DNA from: Vreelandella halophila
Lineage (GTDB): Bacteria > Pseudomonadota > Gammaproteobacteria > Pseudomonadales > Oleiphilaceae
Length of the DNA: 64,000 nucleotides
Assembly (NCBI RefSeq): GCF_009856365.1
Contig: NZ_WMEX01000005.1
Span: forward strand, 267,946 to 331,945
Reading direction: 5' to 3'
Below, in pieces: positions 39,951 through 50,520 of this stretch (positions within the stretch are counted from its first letter, which is position 1; the number at the start of each line of letters is the position of its first letter). A program made the position numbers and the translations under genes. Below the pieces are notes generated by a model. The model saw only the letters and a list, made by a program, of their open reading frames with translations, did not search any database and had not been told where the DNA came from.

Positions 39951-41891
39951 TTGAACGACATGGCGAAAAATCTGGTTCTGTGGCTGGTTATTGCAGCCGT
40001 CCTGCTGATGGTATTCCAGAACTTCAGCCCGGAACCACAGCAGCAACAGCTCAACTATTCCCAGTTCATCGAGATGGTGCGCAGTGGCCAGGTCGAGGAA
40101 GTGACCATTGAAGGCCAGACCATTACGGGCGCACGGCAGAACGGGGAGAACTTCACTACCATCCGGCCGGCTGTTGAAGATCCGAACCTGATGGATGATC
40201 TCTACAATAACAATGTGGAGGTCACCGGCAAGGAGTCCTCGGGGCAGAGCATCTGGACCCAGTTGCTGGTTGCGTCCTTCCCGATCCTGATCATCATTGC
40301 GATCTTCATCTTTTTCATGCGCCAGATGCAGGGTGGTGCCGGTGGCAGCAAGGGCCCCATGTCCTTCGGCAAGAGCAAGGCCCGGCTGATGAGTGAGGAG
40401 CAGATCAAGACCACCTTCGATGACGTTGCTGGCGTTGATGAGGCCAAGGAGGACGTGAAGGAGCTGGTGGACTTCCTCAAGGATCCCAGCAAGTTCCAGC
40501 GTCTCGGCGGGCATATTCCCAAGGGCGTGCTCATGGTTGGCCCACCCGGTACCGGTAAGACCCTGCTGGCCAAGGCCATAGCAGGCGAGGCCAAAGTACC
40601 GTTCTTTACCATCTCGGGGTCAGATTTCGTTGAGATGTTCGTGGGCGTGGGCGCCTCGCGTGTTCGCGACATGTTCGAGCAGGCGAAGAAGCAGAGCCCC
40701 TGCATTATCTTCATCGATGAGCTCGATGCCGTCGGCCGCCATCGTGGTGCCGGTATGGGCGGCGGCCACGATGAGCGCGAGCAGACGCTCAACCAGATGC
40801 TGGTCGAAATGGACGGCTTCGAGGGCAACGAGGGCGTGATTGTGATCGCCGCCACCAACCGCCCGGACGTGCTGGACCCGGCGCTGCTGCGCCCGGGGCG
40901 TTTTGACCGCCAGGTGGTGGTTCCGCTGCCGGATATCCGGGGTCGGGAACACGTGCTCAAGGTCCATCTGTCCAAGGTGCCGCTGGCGGATGGTGTCCAG
41001 CCCAGGGACATCGCGCGCGGTACGCCCGGGTTCTCCGGTGCCGATCTGGAGAACCTGGTCAATGAGGCGGCCCTGTTCGCCGCGCGCCGCAATAAGCGCC
41101 TGGTTTCCATGGACGAACTGGAGCTTGCCAAGGACAAGATCATGATGGGCTCAGAGCGCAAGTCCATGGTCATGTCCGAGAAGGAAAAGCTCAACACCGC
41201 GAACCACGAGTCCGGCCACGCGATCGTTGGCCGCCTGATGCCCGAGCACGACCCGGTCTACAAGGTCAGTATCATTCCGCGTGGTCGCGCACTGGGCGTG
41301 ACCATGTTCCTGCCGGAAGAGGACAAGTACAGTCACAGCCGGCGTTACATCATCAGCCAGATCTGCAGTCTCTTCGGTGGCCGTATTGCTGAGGAACTGA
41401 CACTGGGCAAGGATGGCGTAACCACCGGGGCCCAGAACGACATCAAGCGTGCCACGGAGCTTTCCCGGAACATGGTCACCAAGTGGGGGCTGTCCGATAA
41501 GCTCGGTCCGCTGATGTACGACGAAGACCGTGATGAGCCCTTTGCAGGGTACGATTCCGGCTCCGGCGGCAAGGGTGTTTCCGGGCCCACGGCCCAGGCC
41601 ATTGATGAAGAGGTGCGCCGGATCATCGATGAGTGCTATGAAACCGCCAAGCGGATCCTTGTGGACAACATGGAGAAGCTGCATCTGATGGCGGATGCGC
41701 TGATGAAGTATGAAACCATCGATGCCGGTCAGATTGATGACATCATGGCGGGCAAGGTGCCGCGGCCGCCGAGCAGTTGGGATGATGATGACGATCACGG
41801 CGGTGACACCGTTGTGGCGGATATCAATTCCGACTCCGGCTCCAGGGCGTCGGACGGTGAGGGGGCCGGTCATCCGGCTGGTGAACACTGA
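39951..41891 (+). CDS. ftsH: ATP-dependent zinc metalloprotease FtsH
   Basis: Membrane-anchored AAA+ protease (646 aa) that degrades LpxC, RpoH and misassembled membrane proteins in E. coli. Two membrane spans (residues about 6-22 and 103-121) flank a periplasmic domain. Walker A GPPGTGKT is near residue 196, the second region of homology is [20 protein letters not shown], and the zinc site HESGH is near residue 418. A TTG start giving MNDMAKNL was preferred, matching pseudomonad FtsH; GTG at 39945 and ATG at 39960 are alternatives. Confidence 0.97.
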   Translation: MNDMAKNLVLWLVIAAVLLMVFQNFSPEPQQQQLNYSQFIEMVRSGQVEEVTIEGQTITGARQNGENFTTIRPAVEDPNLMDDLYNNNVEVTGKESSGQSIWTQLLVASFPILIIIAIFIFFMRQMQGGAGGSKGPMSFGKSKARLMSEEQIKTTFDDVAGVDEAKEDVKELVDFLKDPSKFQRLGGHIPKGVLMVGPPGTGKTLLAKAIAGEAKVPFFTISGSDFVEMFVGVGASRVRDMFEQAKKQSPCIIFIDELDAVGRHRGAGMGGGHDEREQTLNQMLVEMDGFEGNEGVIVIAATNRPDVLDPALLRPGRFDRQVVVPLPDIRGREHVLKVHLSKVPLADGVQPRDIARGTPGFSGADLENLVNEAALFAARRNKRLVSMDELELAKDKIMMGSERKSMVMSEKEKLNTANHESGHAIVGRLMPEHDPVYKVSIIPRGRALGVTMFLPEEDKYSHSRRYIISQICSLFGGRIAEELTLGKDGVTTGAQNDIKRATELSRNMVTKWGLSDKLGPLMYDEDRDEPFAGYDSGSGGKGVSGPTAQAIDEEVRRIIDECYETAKRILVDNMEKLHLMADALMKYETIDAGQIDDIMAGKVPRPPSSWDDDDDHGGDTVVADINSDSGSRASDGEGAGHPAGEH

Positions 41892-41915
41892 ACGCCCGAC
41901 CCTCCGTGGTCTGAG

Positions 41916-41945
41916 CGCTCCCGGGTCAGTCCCGGGAGCGTTTTT
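41916..41945 (+). terminator. Rho-independent terminator after ftsH
   Basis: A perfect 10-bp GC-rich stem (arms 41916-41925 and 41931-41940), loop TCAGT, then TTTTT. It lies 24 bases after the ftsH stop and 18 before folP, so folP-glmM would depend on read-through or a promoter not seen here. Confidence 0.88.
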
Positions 41946-41962
41946 CGTTGAGGGGAGTATTC

Positions 41963-42793
41963 ATGACCATACTGTCTGAGAAGACACCGTCACCTGCCGT
42001 CATGGGGGTAATCAACGCCACTCCGGATTCGTTCTCGGATGGCGGCCGTTTCATCGATCCAGGCAATGCGCTGTCCCAGGCACGGGCCATGGTTGAGGCA
42101 GGTGTGGACTGGGTGGATATTGGCGGCGAGTCCACTCGCCCCGGAGCAACACCGGTTCCCCTTCAGGAGGAGCTGGATCGCGTCTGCCCGGTCATCGAGG
42201 CGATCCATCGTGAGCTGGATGTCCCCATCTCCCTGGATACCAGCGCTCCCGAAGTGATGCGTGAAGGGGCGCGCCTGGGTATCAGCATGATCAACGATGT
42301 ACGTTCTCTGGAGCGGGAAGGCGCTGTGGCGGCGGCGCGTGACACCGGCCTGGCCGTCTGCATCATGCATCGCCAGGGGGAGCCTGAGACCATGCAGGAT
42401 CGGCCCGAGTACAGTAATGTTCTGGAGGAAGTCCTGGGGTATCTGGACCGCCGTGCCGCCCAGCTCCAGGACGCGGGCATTCCCGGTGACCGGCTGCTCT
42501 ACGATCCGGGCTTTGGCTTTGGTAAGACCCTGGAGCACAACCTGGTTCTGCTGGAGAACCTGGAGGCCATTGTCGCCCGTGGTTGGCCGGTGCTGGTGGG
42601 GATGTCACGCAAGAGCATGATCGGTGGCGTTACCGGCCGTCCCGTTGAGGAGCGCATGGCGGGCAGCGTCGCGGCCGCGGCCATGGCGATGATGAAAGGT
42701 GCCGCGATCGTGCGTGTGCACGATGTGAAAGAAACGGTGGATGCCGCGCGCATGGTGCGTGCTGCGCGCGAACAGGGCAGCCTCCGGGCATAG
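41963..42793 (+). CDS. folP: Dihydropteroate synthase
   Basis: Folate pathway enzyme (276 aa) condensing p-aminobenzoate with the pterin pyrophosphate; the target of sulfonamides. TIM barrel with signatures VMGVINATPDSFSDGG and GVDWVDIGGESTRPGA, and the pterin-binding Lys/Arg region VGMSRKSMIG. GAGGGGAG precedes the ATG at 41963. It is followed by glmM after 15 bases. Confidence 0.97.
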   Translation: MTILSEKTPSPAVMGVINATPDSFSDGGRFIDPGNALSQARAMVEAGVDWVDIGGESTRPGATPVPLQEELDRVCPVIEAIHRELDVPISLDTSAPEVMREGARLGISMINDVRSLEREGAVAAARDTGLAVCIMHRQGEPETMQDRPEYSNVLEEVLGYLDRRAAQLQDAGIPGDRLLYDPGFGFGKTLEHNLVLLENLEAIVARGWPVLVGMSRKSMIGGVTGRPVEERMAGSVAAAAMAMMKGAAIVRVHDVKETVDAARMVRAAREQGSLRA

Positions 42794-42808
42794 AGCGGGA
42801 AAGGGATA

Positions 42809-44158
42809 ATGACAATGGGCGAGCGCAGGTATTTCGGAACGGACGGTATTCGCGGGGAAGTGGGAACTCACCCAATTTCCCCGGACTTTATCCTCAAACT
42901 GGGCTGGGCGGCTGGTCGCGCCTTTCGCAGGGAGGGGCAGGCCAACACGATGTTGATCGGCAAGGATACCCGCCTGTCCGGCTATATGTTCGAATCAGCG
43001 CTGGAGGCGGGCCTTTCCGCCGCCGGTATGGACGTACGTCTGCTGGGTCCGATGCCTACTCCCGCCATTGCCTATCTGACGCGCACCTTCCGGGCAGCGG
43101 CGGGTATCGTCATCAGCGCGTCCCATAACCCCCACCACGATAATGGCATCAAGTTCTTCTCGGCGGACGGCACCAAGCTCGATGACGCGCTTGAAACGCG
43201 TATTGAGCAGTGGATTGACTCGGAGCTGGCAGTGGTTCCCGCTGGGGACCTGGGCAAGGCGGCCCGCATCGATGACGCGCCCGGCCGCTATATCGAGTTC
43301 TGCAAGAGCACCGTCCCGGGCCAGTTCAGCCTTGAAGGGCTGCATCTGGTGGTCGACTGCGCCCATGGCGCCACCTATCACGTGGCACCGGCGGTGTTCC
43401 GGGAGCTGGGTGCCCGGGTGACCGCCATGGGAGCGGAGCCGGATGGTCTCAACATCAATGACGGCTGCGGTTCCACGGCGCCGGAAGCCATGCGTCAGCG
43501 CGTGCTGGAGACTGGTGCGGATCTCGGTATCGCCTTCGATGGTGATGGTGACCGGGTGATCATGGTCGACCAAACCGGCCGTGAGGTGGACGGTGACGAA
43601 CTGCTCTACATCATTGCCCGTGAACGCCATGATGCCGGCGGTCTTGATGGTGGTGTCGTGGGAACCCTGATGACCAACCTGGGCGTTGAGCTGGCTCTGG
43701 GTCGGCGTGGTATCCCGTTCGCACGGGCGAAGGTTGGTGACCGCTATGTGATGGAAGAGCTGGTGAATCGCCGGTGGCAGATCGGTGGTGAGGGGTCCGG
43801 GCACATCGTCTGTCGCGACCGCACCACTACCGGCGACGGCATTGTGTCAGCCCTTCAGGTGCTGGTTGCCATGCATCAGCGCGAATGCGGGCTGGCGGAG
43901 CTGCTGGCCGATGTCACCCGCCTGCCCCAGGAGACGGTCAATGTGCGGGTTGGTCAGCGCTTCAACCCTGACAACTATGAGGGCATCCAGTCGGCGGTGC
44001 GCGCCGCCGAGTCCGAGCTGGGCGAACGCGGCCGGATCCTGCTGCGGGCCTCAGGCACGGAGCCAGTGATAAGGGTCATGGCCGAAGGTGAGGATGCGGA
44101 TCATATCGGACGGGTGGCCCGCGAGCTGGCGGATGTCGTGCAGCGGGAGGCGCCCTGA
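42809..44158 (+). CDS. glmM: Phosphoglucosamine mutase
   Basis: Converts glucosamine-6-phosphate to glucosamine-1-phosphate for peptidoglycan and LPS (449 aa). The phosphoserine is Ser105 in [14 protein letters not shown], the metal loop is [13 protein letters not shown], the sugar loop GEGSGHI and the phosphate-binding loop [13 protein letters not shown]. An in-frame ATG at 42815 would shorten it by two residues. Confidence 0.97.
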   Translation: MTMGERRYFGTDGIRGEVGTHPISPDFILKLGWAAGRAFRREGQANTMLIGKDTRLSGYMFESALEAGLSAAGMDVRLLGPMPTPAIAYLTRTFRAAAGIVISASHNPHHDNGIKFFSADGTKLDDALETRIEQWIDSELAVVPAGDLGKAARIDDAPGRYIEFCKSTVPGQFSLEGLHLVVDCAHGATYHVAPAVFRELGARVTAMGAEPDGLNINDGCGSTAPEAMRQRVLETGADLGIAFDGDGDRVIMVDQTGREVDGDELLYIIARERHDAGGLDGGVVGTLMTNLGVELALGRRGIPFARAKVGDRYVMEELVNRRWQIGGEGSGHIVCRDRTTTGDGIVSALQVLVAMHQRECGLAELLADVTRLPQETVNVRVGQRFNPDNYEGIQSAVRAAESELGERGRILLRASGTEPVIRVMAEGEDADHIGRVARELADVVQREAP

Positions 44159-44164
44159 GCTGCC

Positions 44165-44193
44165 TTGCGCCGTGGTGGCATCTTGGGTATAGT
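44165..44193 (+). promoter_or_regulatory. Predicted promoter of tpiA-secG
   Basis: TTGCGC (44165-44170), 17-base spacer, TATAGT (44188-44193). The -10 is good, the -35 moderate. It lies 28 bases before the tpiA ATG in the only gap between glmM and tpiA. Confidence 0.5.
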
Positions 44194-44221
44194 GCCGCGT
44201 CCCTGAAAAACGGCTTCTTGT

Positions 44222-44980
44222 ATGCGACGTCGGCTGATAGCAGCAAACTGGAAACTCAACGGGACGGGCGCTTTTGCGGCGGAATACGCGGCAGAGCTGG
44301 TGCCTGCCCTGGAAGGATTGGATCCGGCCGTTGAAGTGGCGGTGATGCCCCCGGCTATCCTGCTCCCGGCGTTGCGTGAGTCGTTGAATGACAACAGCGG
44401 TCGCAGGGTCATGGTGGGCGTACAGGATGTTTCCGCCTGGGAAGCCGGTGCCTACACGGGTGAAATTGCTGCTTCGATGGCAGCGGACCAGCATGGCAGC
44501 TTTGCCATCATAGGGCACTCGGAGCGCCGCCAGTACTGGTCTGAGTCCGACAGTCGCATCAATGCCAAGGTGCTTCAGGCGCTGAGCGCGGGTCTCGATC
44601 CCATTCTCTGTGTGGGCGAGACGGAAGCCGAGCGTGAAGCCGGAGACACCGAGGCCGTGGTGTCCCGCCAGGTTCGTGAGGCACTGGCGGACGTTCCGGA
44701 AGCGGACTGGCGCCATGTCTGTGTCGCCTATGAGCCGGTCTGGGCCATCGGGACCGGGAAAAGCGCGACCGCGGAGCAGGCGCAGGCGGTACACGCGCAT
44801 ATCCGCGGGGCGCTGGGAGAACTGGACCCTGCGGCCACCGAAGCGCCGGTCATCTATGGTGGCAGCGTCAAGCCTGAGACGGCTGGCGAACTGTTTGCAC
44901 AGCCCGACATTGATGGCGGTCTTATCGGAGGCGCATCCCTGAATGCGACCGATTTTGCCGCCATCTGTCGGGCCGGTTGA
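44222..44980 (+). CDS. tpiA: Triosephosphate isomerase
   Basis: Glycolytic isomerase (252 aa). Substrate Lys11 is in AANWKLNG, the electrophile His99 in IIGHSERR, and the catalytic Glu in AYEPVWAIGTGKSAT, followed by the phosphate loop IYGGSVKPE. It lies 11 bases before secG, the order seen in pseudomonads. Confidence 0.98.
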   Translation: MRRRLIAANWKLNGTGAFAAEYAAELVPALEGLDPAVEVAVMPPAILLPALRESLNDNSGRRVMVGVQDVSAWEAGAYTGEIAASMAADQHGSFAIIGHSERRQYWSESDSRINAKVLQALSAGLDPILCVGETEAEREAGDTEAVVSRQVREALADVPEADWRHVCVAYEPVWAIGTGKSATAEQAQAVHAHIRGALGELDPAATEAPVIYGGSVKPETAGELFAQPDIDGGLIGGASLNATDFAAICRAG

Positions 44981-44991
44981 GAGACGGAATT

Positions 44992-45426
44992 ATGGATTGG
45001 GTTGAAACAGGCATTCTGCTGGTGCATGTGGCCGTTGCCGTGGCCCTGGTAGTGCTGGTTCTGGTGCAGCAGGGCAAGGGTGCTGACGCCGGTGCGGCTT
45101 TCGGGGGTGGATCCTCTCAGACGGTGTTTGGCAGCTCCGGGGGCGTGGGTTTCATGGTCAAGCTCACGGCGGTGCTGGCCGCGCTGTTCTTCGTGACCAG
45201 CTTCGCGCTGGCGATGTACGCGAAGCAGCGGGCCGAGGTTGGCGTCCAGGAAGGCGTTCCGACGGTCGAAGAGTCCTCTTCAGCCTCCGGGCAGCAGGCC
45301 GGCCAGGAAGGCGGCAGTCAGGCTCCGGATATTGCCTCTGACAGCGGTGCCAGCGGCACTGGGTCAGGAAGCGGGGGCTCGGAAAGTGGTGAGAGTGAGG
45401 ACGAAGGGGTCCCCTCCATCGAATAA
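44992..45426 (+). CDS. secG: Preprotein translocase subunit SecG
   Basis: Small subunit of the SecYEG channel (144 aa). Two membrane helices flank the cytoplasmic motif LQQGKG-type VLVQQGKGADAGAAFGGG and TVFGSSGG. After the second helix comes an unusually long tail of about 65 residues rich in Ser, Gly and Glu. The ATG at 44992 was chosen over an in-frame TTG at 44977. A tRNA-Leu gene follows, as in E. coli and pseudomonads. Confidence 0.95.
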   Translation: MDWVETGILLVHVAVAVALVVLVLVQQGKGADAGAAFGGGSSQTVFGSSGGVGFMVKLTAVLAALFFVTSFALAMYAKQRAEVGVQEGVPTVEESSSASGQQAGQEGGSQAPDIASDSGASGTGSGSGGSESGESEDEGVPSIE

Positions 45427-45440
45427 ACCCCTTGTGGGTA

Positions 45441-45472
45441 TTGGAAATGCCGGGGCTGTCCGTTAGTATACG
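45441..45472 (+). promoter_or_regulatory. Candidate promoter of tRNA-Leu
   Basis: TTGGAA (45441-45446) followed after 17 bases by TAGTAT (45464-45469), with the overlapping TATACG as an alternative -10. It is placed 16-19 bases before the tRNA, in the 61-base gap after secG. The match is only partial. Confidence 0.4.
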
Positions 45473-45487
45473 CTCCGGAAATGACAT

Positions 45488-45572
45488 GCCGAAGTGGTGG
45501 AAATGGTAGACACGCTAGCTTGAGGGGTTAGTGGCGCAAGCCGTGCCGGTTCAAGTCCGGCCTTCGGCACCA
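45488..45572 (+). tRNA. leuU: tRNA-Leu (anticodon GAG)
   Basis: Full cloverleaf of 85 bases including encoded CCA. Acceptor stem GCCGAAG/CTTCGGC, then discriminator A and CCA; anticodon loop TTGAGGG with GAG at 45522-45524; long class II variable arm; T arm GCCGGTTCAAGTCCGGC. Position after secG matches E. coli leuU. Confidence 0.98.
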
Positions 45573-45580
45573 TACAGGGA

Positions 45581-45628
45581 ACGGCTTGGAAGGGGTGGCA
45601 CTGCTTTCCTCAACCAAGCCGTTTTTTT
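45581..45628 (+). terminator. Rho-independent terminator after tRNA-Leu
   Basis: Stem arms ACGGCTTGG (45581-45589) and CCAAGCCGT (45614-45622) are separated by a 24-base loop; seven T follow. It ends the secG/tRNA transcript just before the rimP promoter. Confidence 0.85.
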
Positions 45629-45637
45629 GGTCAGTCC

Positions 45638-45666
45638 TTGACCAGTCAGGGGGTGGTGCTTATACT
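45638..45666 (+). promoter_or_regulatory. Sigma70 promoter of the rimP-nusA-infB operon
   Basis: TTGACC (45638-45643), exactly 17 bases, TATACT (45661-45666). Expected transcription start near 45673, giving a leader of about 250 bases before rimP. Confidence 0.8.
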
Positions 45667-45672
45667 CCAGCT

Positions 45673-45865
45673 CCTGTGCAGCGTGCGTTTTGCGCTGGTA
45701 AGGCATTGTTTCGGCAGGCGTCGAAGCAGTGCGCGGGGTGGCATCACCAGCCCGCGGCATCCTTCAGGGATGCCAGGCCGCCGCAGAGGCGGCTGGCTTT
45801 TCGTTCGGTGGCTCCGCAGACCGGAGGCCACGTTTTGAAAAGGGGCTGGTTAGAGCCCTTTTTTT
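45673..45865 (+). promoter_or_regulatory. Structured rimP leader ending in an intrinsic terminator
   Basis: The untranslated leader holds several consecutive hairpins: GGCATCC/GGATGCC around 45757-45776, GCCGCC/GGCGGC around 45779-45795, GTGGCTCCG/CGGAGGCCAC around 45809-45831, and finally arms 45838-45847 and 45854-45863 (one G-U pair) with a T run to 45865. The last is a Rho-independent terminator before the first gene. This fits the described gammaproteobacterial rimP leader, a putative attenuator. No protein-coding frame with a ribosome site is seen in 45573-45920. Confidence 0.7.
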
Positions 45866-45920
45866 GTTTCTGGACTCCGCCAAACGGGCGGGCCAGTGGT
45901 TGCATGACAGCGGAGGCGCA

Positions 45921-46379
45921 TTGTCCGCGAAGGTTCGCAAGCTTGAGGAAATGCTGGCCCCGGTGGTCGAGGGGCTGGGCTTCGTGTTCTGGGGCATTGA
46001 ATACCTGGCTCAGGGCAAGCACAGCACGGTAAGGGTCTACATCGATCATTCCGATGGGGTCACCGTGGATGACTGCGAGCAGGTCAGTCGCCAGGTCAGC
46101 GGCGTTCTGGATGTCGAGGATCCGATCGGAACCCACTATACCCTCGAGGTTTCCTCTCCGGGCATGGACCGGCCGCTGTTCCGGCTGGACCAGTACCATG
46201 ACTTCATTGGTTCCAGATTGAGCGTGCGTCTGAGCGCGCCCTTTGAGGGGCGGCGCAAGTACGAAGGCATCCTGCGCGCGGTCGAGGGCGAGGATATCTG
46301 TCTGGTGGTGGGTGAGTACGAGCTCCAGCTCCCGTTCGAGTCCATCGAGAGCGCGCGCATCGTTCCGGTATTCGAGTGA
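45921..46379 (+). CDS. rimP: Ribosome maturation factor RimP
   Basis: 30S assembly factor (152 aa). It reads VRKLEEMLAPVVEGLGFVFWGIEY at the N-terminus, then VYIDHSDGVTVDDCEQVSRQ and LEVSSPGMDRPLF, all diagnostic. The start is TTG at 45921 with GGAGG 5 bases upstream; a longer frame into the leader would encode the terminator hairpin and is rejected. First gene of the operon running to pnp. Confidence 0.95.
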   Translation: MSAKVRKLEEMLAPVVEGLGFVFWGIEYLAQGKHSTVRVYIDHSDGVTVDDCEQVSRQVSGVLDVEDPIGTHYTLEVSSPGMDRPLFRLDQYHDFIGSRLSVRLSAPFEGRRKYEGILRAVEGEDICLVVGEYELQLPFESIESARIVPVFE

Positions 46380-46418
46380 TTTGCAGTATCAGGCTTACAG
46401 GAAAGGCAGGGCTGTTTA

Positions 46419-47915
46419 ATGAATAAAGAAATCCTGATGGTGGTCGAAGCCGTCTCGAACGAGAAGGACGTCGACAAGGACGTGATCTTCGAAGCGATCG
46501 AGATGGCGCTGGCAACAGCGGCCAAGAAGCGGTATGAGGACGAGGAAGCGGATCTGCGCGTCAGTGTTGACCGCAAGACCGGTGAGTATGAGACCTACCG
46601 CCGCTGGACCATCGTGGACAACGACGCGGTTCCGGCCCTGGGCACGGAACTGACGCTCCAGGAAGCGAACGAAATCGATACGGCCCTGCAGCCCGGCGAT
46701 GTCTACGAGGAGCAGGTGGAGTCGGTCTCCTTCGGGCGCATCGGAGCCCAGGCCGCCAAGCAGATCATCTTCCAGAAGGTGCGTGAGGCCGAGCGGGCGC
46801 GGGTCGTCGACAGCTACCGTGATCGGGTGGGCGAGCTGATTTCCGGCTCGGTCAAGAAGGTGACGCGGGACAATGTCATTGTGGACCTGGGCAGCAACGC
46901 TGAAGCCCTGCTGCCGCGTGACCAGCTGATTCCGCGCGAGACCTTCCGCATGGGCGACCGGGTGCGCGCGCTGCTCAAGGAGATCCGTACTGATCATCGC
47001 GGCCCTCAGCTGATCCTGAGCCGGACAAGCCCGCAGATGCTCATTGAGCTGTTCCGCATCGAGGTGCCCGAGATCGCCGAGGAGTTGATCAACATCAAGG
47101 GCGCGGCACGTGATCCGGGCTCCCGCGCCAAGATCGCCGTCAAGACGAACGATGGGCGGATCGATCCGGTTGGCGCCTGTGTTGGCATGCGTGGCGCCCG
47201 CGTCCAGGCGGTCTCCAATGAGCTTGGCGGTGAACGCGTGGATATCGTCACCTTTGATGACAACCCCGCCCAGCTGGTCATCAATGCCATGGCGCCCGCC
47301 GAGGTGGTCTCGATCGTGATCGATGAGGACACCCACTCCATGGAAGTGGCGGTCGCCGAGGATAATCTGGCCCAGGCTATCGGGCGTGGCGGCCAGAACG
47401 TACGTCTCGCGAGTGAGCTCACCGGCTGGGAGCTCAATGTCATGACCGAGAGCGAGGCCGAAGAGAAACAGGAACAGGAAGCGCAGAAGCTGGTTGAACA
47501 CTTTCAGCGCTTCCTGGATGCGGACGAGGAACTCGCTCAGGTGCTGGTGGAGGAAGGCTTCACCACGCTTGAAGAGATTGCCTATGTGCCGCGTGACGAG
47601 ATGCTGGCCATTGAGGGCTTTGATGAGGATCTGGTCGAGCAGCTGCGTGAACGTGCCCGTGACGGCATGCTGAACGAGGCGCTCGCATCGGGAACCGAGA
47701 GCCAGGAAGGCGGCGAACCCCAGGAGGACCTGATCGGGATGGATGGTATGGATCCCGAACTGGCCCGGACGCTCGCCGGCAAGGGCATCTGCAGTATGGA
47801 GGACCTGGCGGAGCAGTCCGTGGATGAGCTACTCGACATCGAGGGTATGGATGAAGATCGCGCGGGTCAGCTCATCATGACCGCGCGCGCACCCTGGTTC
47901 GAGGGCCAGGAATAA
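46419..47915 (+). CDS. nusA: Transcription termination/antitermination protein NusA
   Basis: RNA-polymerase-bound elongation factor (498 aa). The N-terminal polymerase-binding domain is followed by S1 ([25 protein letters not shown]), two KH domains ([21 protein letters not shown] and [22 protein letters not shown]) and two C-terminal acidic repeats, the E. coli-type arrangement. It may control its own operon through the rimP leader. Confidence 0.98.
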   Translation: MNKEILMVVEAVSNEKDVDKDVIFEAIEMALATAAKKRYEDEEADLRVSVDRKTGEYETYRRWTIVDNDAVPALGTELTLQEANEIDTALQPGDVYEEQVESVSFGRIGAQAAKQIIFQKVREAERARVVDSYRDRVGELISGSVKKVTRDNVIVDLGSNAEALLPRDQLIPRETFRMGDRVRALLKEIRTDHRGPQLILSRTSPQMLIELFRIEVPEIAEELINIKGAARDPGSRAKIAVKTNDGRIDPVGACVGMRGARVQAVSNELGGERVDIVTFDDNPAQLVINAMAPAEVVSIVIDEDTHSMEVAVAEDNLAQAIGRGGQNVRLASELTGWELNVMTESEAEEKQEQEAQKLVEHFQRFLDADEELAQVLVEEGFTTLEEIAYVPRDEMLAIEGFDEDLVEQLRERARDGMLNEALASGTESQEGGEPQEDLIGMDGMDPELARTLAGKGICSMEDLAEQSVDELLDIEGMDEDRAGQLIMTARAPWFEGQE

Positions 47916-47934
47916 TCGGGAGAGGAGGACCAGT

Positions 47935-50508
47935 ATGGCCGAAGTAACAGTCAAGCAATTGGCCGAAGACGTAGGCGCTCCCGTTGATCGCTTGCTCCGT
48001 CAGTTCGAGGAAGCCGGCCTGAGCAAGCGGGCGGAAGACGATGTGGTTACGGACGAGGAAAAGCAGACCCTGCTTGCCTATCTGCGCCAGGGGACTGGCG
48101 GAGACAGCGGGCCGAGCAAGGTGACGCTCAAGCGCCGGACCACGACCCAGCTCAGGACCGGTGGCGGCAGCCGCGGCGGTAGCGGCAAAACCGTGAACGT
48201 GGAAGTGCGCAAGAAACGCACCTACGTGAAGCGCTCGGAAGCCCAGGGGCAGCCAGAGAACGAGGCGGAACAGCCGGCGGAAGAAGCGGCGGCTGAAGCG
48301 CAGGCCCAGGAGGCCCCGCAGGCTGAGGAAGCGCCTGCCGAGCAGGCCGCCGCCGAAGCGGCTGAAGCCACACAGCCTGCCGAGCCCGAAGCAGAGACTT
48401 CCGAAGCCGCCGAGAGCGAACCGGCGGCGGAAGAGCCTGCTGCCGAGGAAGCGGCGCCCGCTCCTGAGCCGGTGAAAGAGGATACGCGTAAGCACGCCAG
48501 GAAGAAGAAAGGCAAGCCGGAACGCGAAGACGACGAAGACAAGCACAAGAACAAGGGCGGTAAGGCGGCTCAGAAAGGGCCCAAGAAACCGCGTGTTGAG
48601 GAAGAACTGGCTGAGCTGGACGCACCGGAGGCTGAAGCGGAGCCCGAAGAGGCCACTGCTGCCGCGGAAGAGCCGCGTAAGCCGCTGCGCTCCTCCCGCC
48701 GCAAGAAACAGCAGCGTGAAAAGCGCCATGTTTTTGAAAAGCCGACCAAGCCCAAGGTGCATGAAGTGGAAATTCCGGAAACCATCACGGTCGCTGAGCT
48801 CGCCCAGCGCATGGCCGTCAAGGCAGGCGAGGTCATCAAGACCCTGATGGGCATGGGCGTCATGGCCACCATCAACCAGGCCCTGGATCAGGAAACAGCG
48901 ATTCTTGTGGTCGAAGAGATGGGTCACAAGGCCAAGTCGGTCCGCGAAGACGAGATCGAAGAGGAAGTCCTCAGCGATATCGAATACGAGGGTGAAGCCG
49001 AGGCGCGTGCGCCGGTCATCAGTGTCATGGGGCACGTTGACCACGGCAAGACCTCACTGCTCGACTACATCCGCAAGACCAAGGTGGCCAGTGGCGAGTC
49101 CGGGGGTATCACACAGCACATCGGTGCCTACCACGTGGAAACCGGTCACGGCATGATCACTTTCCTGGATACGCCCGGCCACGCCGCGTTCTCGGAAATG
49201 CGTGCCCGCGGTGCCCAGTCCACGGACATCGTCATCCTGGTGGTGGCGGCTGACGACGGCGTCATGCCGCAGACCAAGGAAGCGGTCCAGCACGCCCGCG
49301 CTGCCGGTGTGCCCCTGGTGATTGCCGTGAATAAGATGGACAAGCCCCAGGCTGATCCGGACCGCGTCAAGAACGAACTGGTCGGTATGGAAGTCGTCCC
49401 CGAGGAATGGGGCGGCGAGACCCAGTTCGTGCACGTCTCCGCCGAGACCGGTGACGGTATCGACAACCTGCTGGAAGCGATCCTGCTGCAGGCTGAACTG
49501 CAGGAGCTCACGGCCGTTCCCAATGGGCCGGCCAAGGGCACGGTGGTTGAGTCCAGCATGGAGAAAGGTCGCGGTTCCGTGGCAACCCTGCTGGTCCAGA
49601 ACGGAACCATGCACAAGGGCGATGTCATTGTTGCCGGCATGTACTATGGCCGCATTCGCGCCATGGTTGATGAGACCGGCAAGCAGGTCGAAACGGCTGG
49701 CCCCTCGATCCCGGTTGAGGTGCTGGGGCTCAACGGTACGCCCAACGCCGGTGACGAATTCGTGCGCGTGGCGGACGAGAAGAAGGCCAAGGAACTGGCC
49801 GAGTTCCGGCAGGAGAAGGAGCGCGAGCAGCGCCTCCACCGCCAGCAGGCCGCCAAGCTCGAGAACCTGTTCGAGAATATGGGCAAGGAAGAGGTCAAGA
49901 CCCTCAATGTCATCGTCAAGGCCGACGTTCAGGGCTCCCTGGAAGCCCTCACCGGTGCCCTGCAGGATCTGGGCAACGAGGAGGTGGAAGTCCAGGTGGT
50001 CTCCAGCGGCGTTGGCGGTATCACCGAGTCCGACATCAACCTGGCCATCACCAGCAGCTCTGTGGTCTTCGGCTTCAACGTCCGTGCCACTCCGGCCGCC
50101 AAGAAGCAGGCGGAGCAGGAAGACGTGGACATGCGCTACTACAGCGTCATCTACAACCTGATTGATGACGTCAAGGCAGCGCTGACGGGCATGCTCAAGC
50201 CCGAGTTCCGCGAGGAGATCCTGGGTATCGCGGAAGTGCGCGACACCTTCCGGTCCCCGCGCTTCGGCCAGGTGGCCGGCTGCATGGTCACCGAGGGCCA
50301 CGTCTACCGGAACAAGCCCATCCGGGTGCTGCGTGACAACGTGGTGATCTTCGAGGGTGAGCTCCAGTCCCTGCGCCGCTTCAAGGACGACGTCAACGAA
50401 GTGCGCAATGGCATGGAGTGTGGTATCGGCGTGAAGGGTTACGACGTGAAGGTCGGTGACCAGATCGAGGTCTTCGAACGGATCCAGGTTGAGCGCAAGC
50501 TCAACTGA
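47935..50508 (+). CDS. infB: Translation initiation factor IF-2
   Basis: GTPase placing initiator tRNA on the 30S subunit (857 aa). An N-terminal IF2N domain is followed by a linker of about 200 residues extremely rich in Ala, Glu and Pro, then a second IF2N-like part. GTPase motifs: GHVDHGKTS near residue 365, DTPGH near 411 and NKMD near 464; the C-terminal tRNA-binding domain ends at [23 protein letters not shown] precedes the ATG. Confidence 0.98.
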   Translation: MAEVTVKQLAEDVGAPVDRLLRQFEEAGLSKRAEDDVVTDEEKQTLLAYLRQGTGGDSGPSKVTLKRRTTTQLRTGGGSRGGSGKTVNVEVRKKRTYVKRSEAQGQPENEAEQPAEEAAAEAQAQEAPQAEEAPAEQAAAEAAEATQPAEPEAETSEAAESEPAAEEPAAEEAAPAPEPVKEDTRKHARKKKGKPEREDDEDKHKNKGGKAAQKGPKKPRVEEELAELDAPEAEAEPEEATAAAEEPRKPLRSSRRKKQQREKRHVFEKPTKPKVHEVEIPETITVAELAQRMAVKAGEVIKTLMGMGVMATINQALDQETAILVVEEMGHKAKSVREDEIEEEVLSDIEYEGEAEARAPVISVMGHVDHGKTSLLDYIRKTKVASGESGGITQHIGAYHVETGHGMITFLDTPGHAAFSEMRARGAQSTDIVILVVAADDGVMPQTKEAVQHARAAGVPLVIAVNKMDKPQADPDRVKNELVGMEVVPEEWGGETQFVHVSAETGDGIDNLLEAILLQAELQELTAVPNGPAKGTVVESSMEKGRGSVATLLVQNGTMHKGDVIVAGMYYGRIRAMVDETGKQVETAGPSIPVEVLGLNGTPNAGDEFVRVADEKKAKELAEFRQEKEREQRLHRQQAAKLENLFENMGKEEVKTLNVIVKADVQGSLEALTGALQDLGNEEVEVQVVSSGVGGITESDINLAITSSSVVFGFNVRATPAAKKQAEQEDVDMRYYSVIYNLIDDVKAALTGMLKPEFREEILGIAEVRDTFRSPRFGQVAGCMVTEGHVYRNKPIRVLRDNVVIFEGELQSLRRFKDDVNEVRNGMECGIGVKGYDVKVGDQIEVFERIQVERKLN

Positions 50509-50520
50509 TCGGGAGTACTC

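Noticed and set aside
45590..45610. Sigma54-like TGGCAC element after tRNA-Leu
   Set aside because: The spacing to a TTGC-type second element is wrong and the bases form the loop of the tRNA terminator.
45729..45920. N-terminal extension of RimP from an upstream ATG
   Set aside because: It would translate the leader hairpins and terminator, has no ribosome site, and adds sequence absent from the family.
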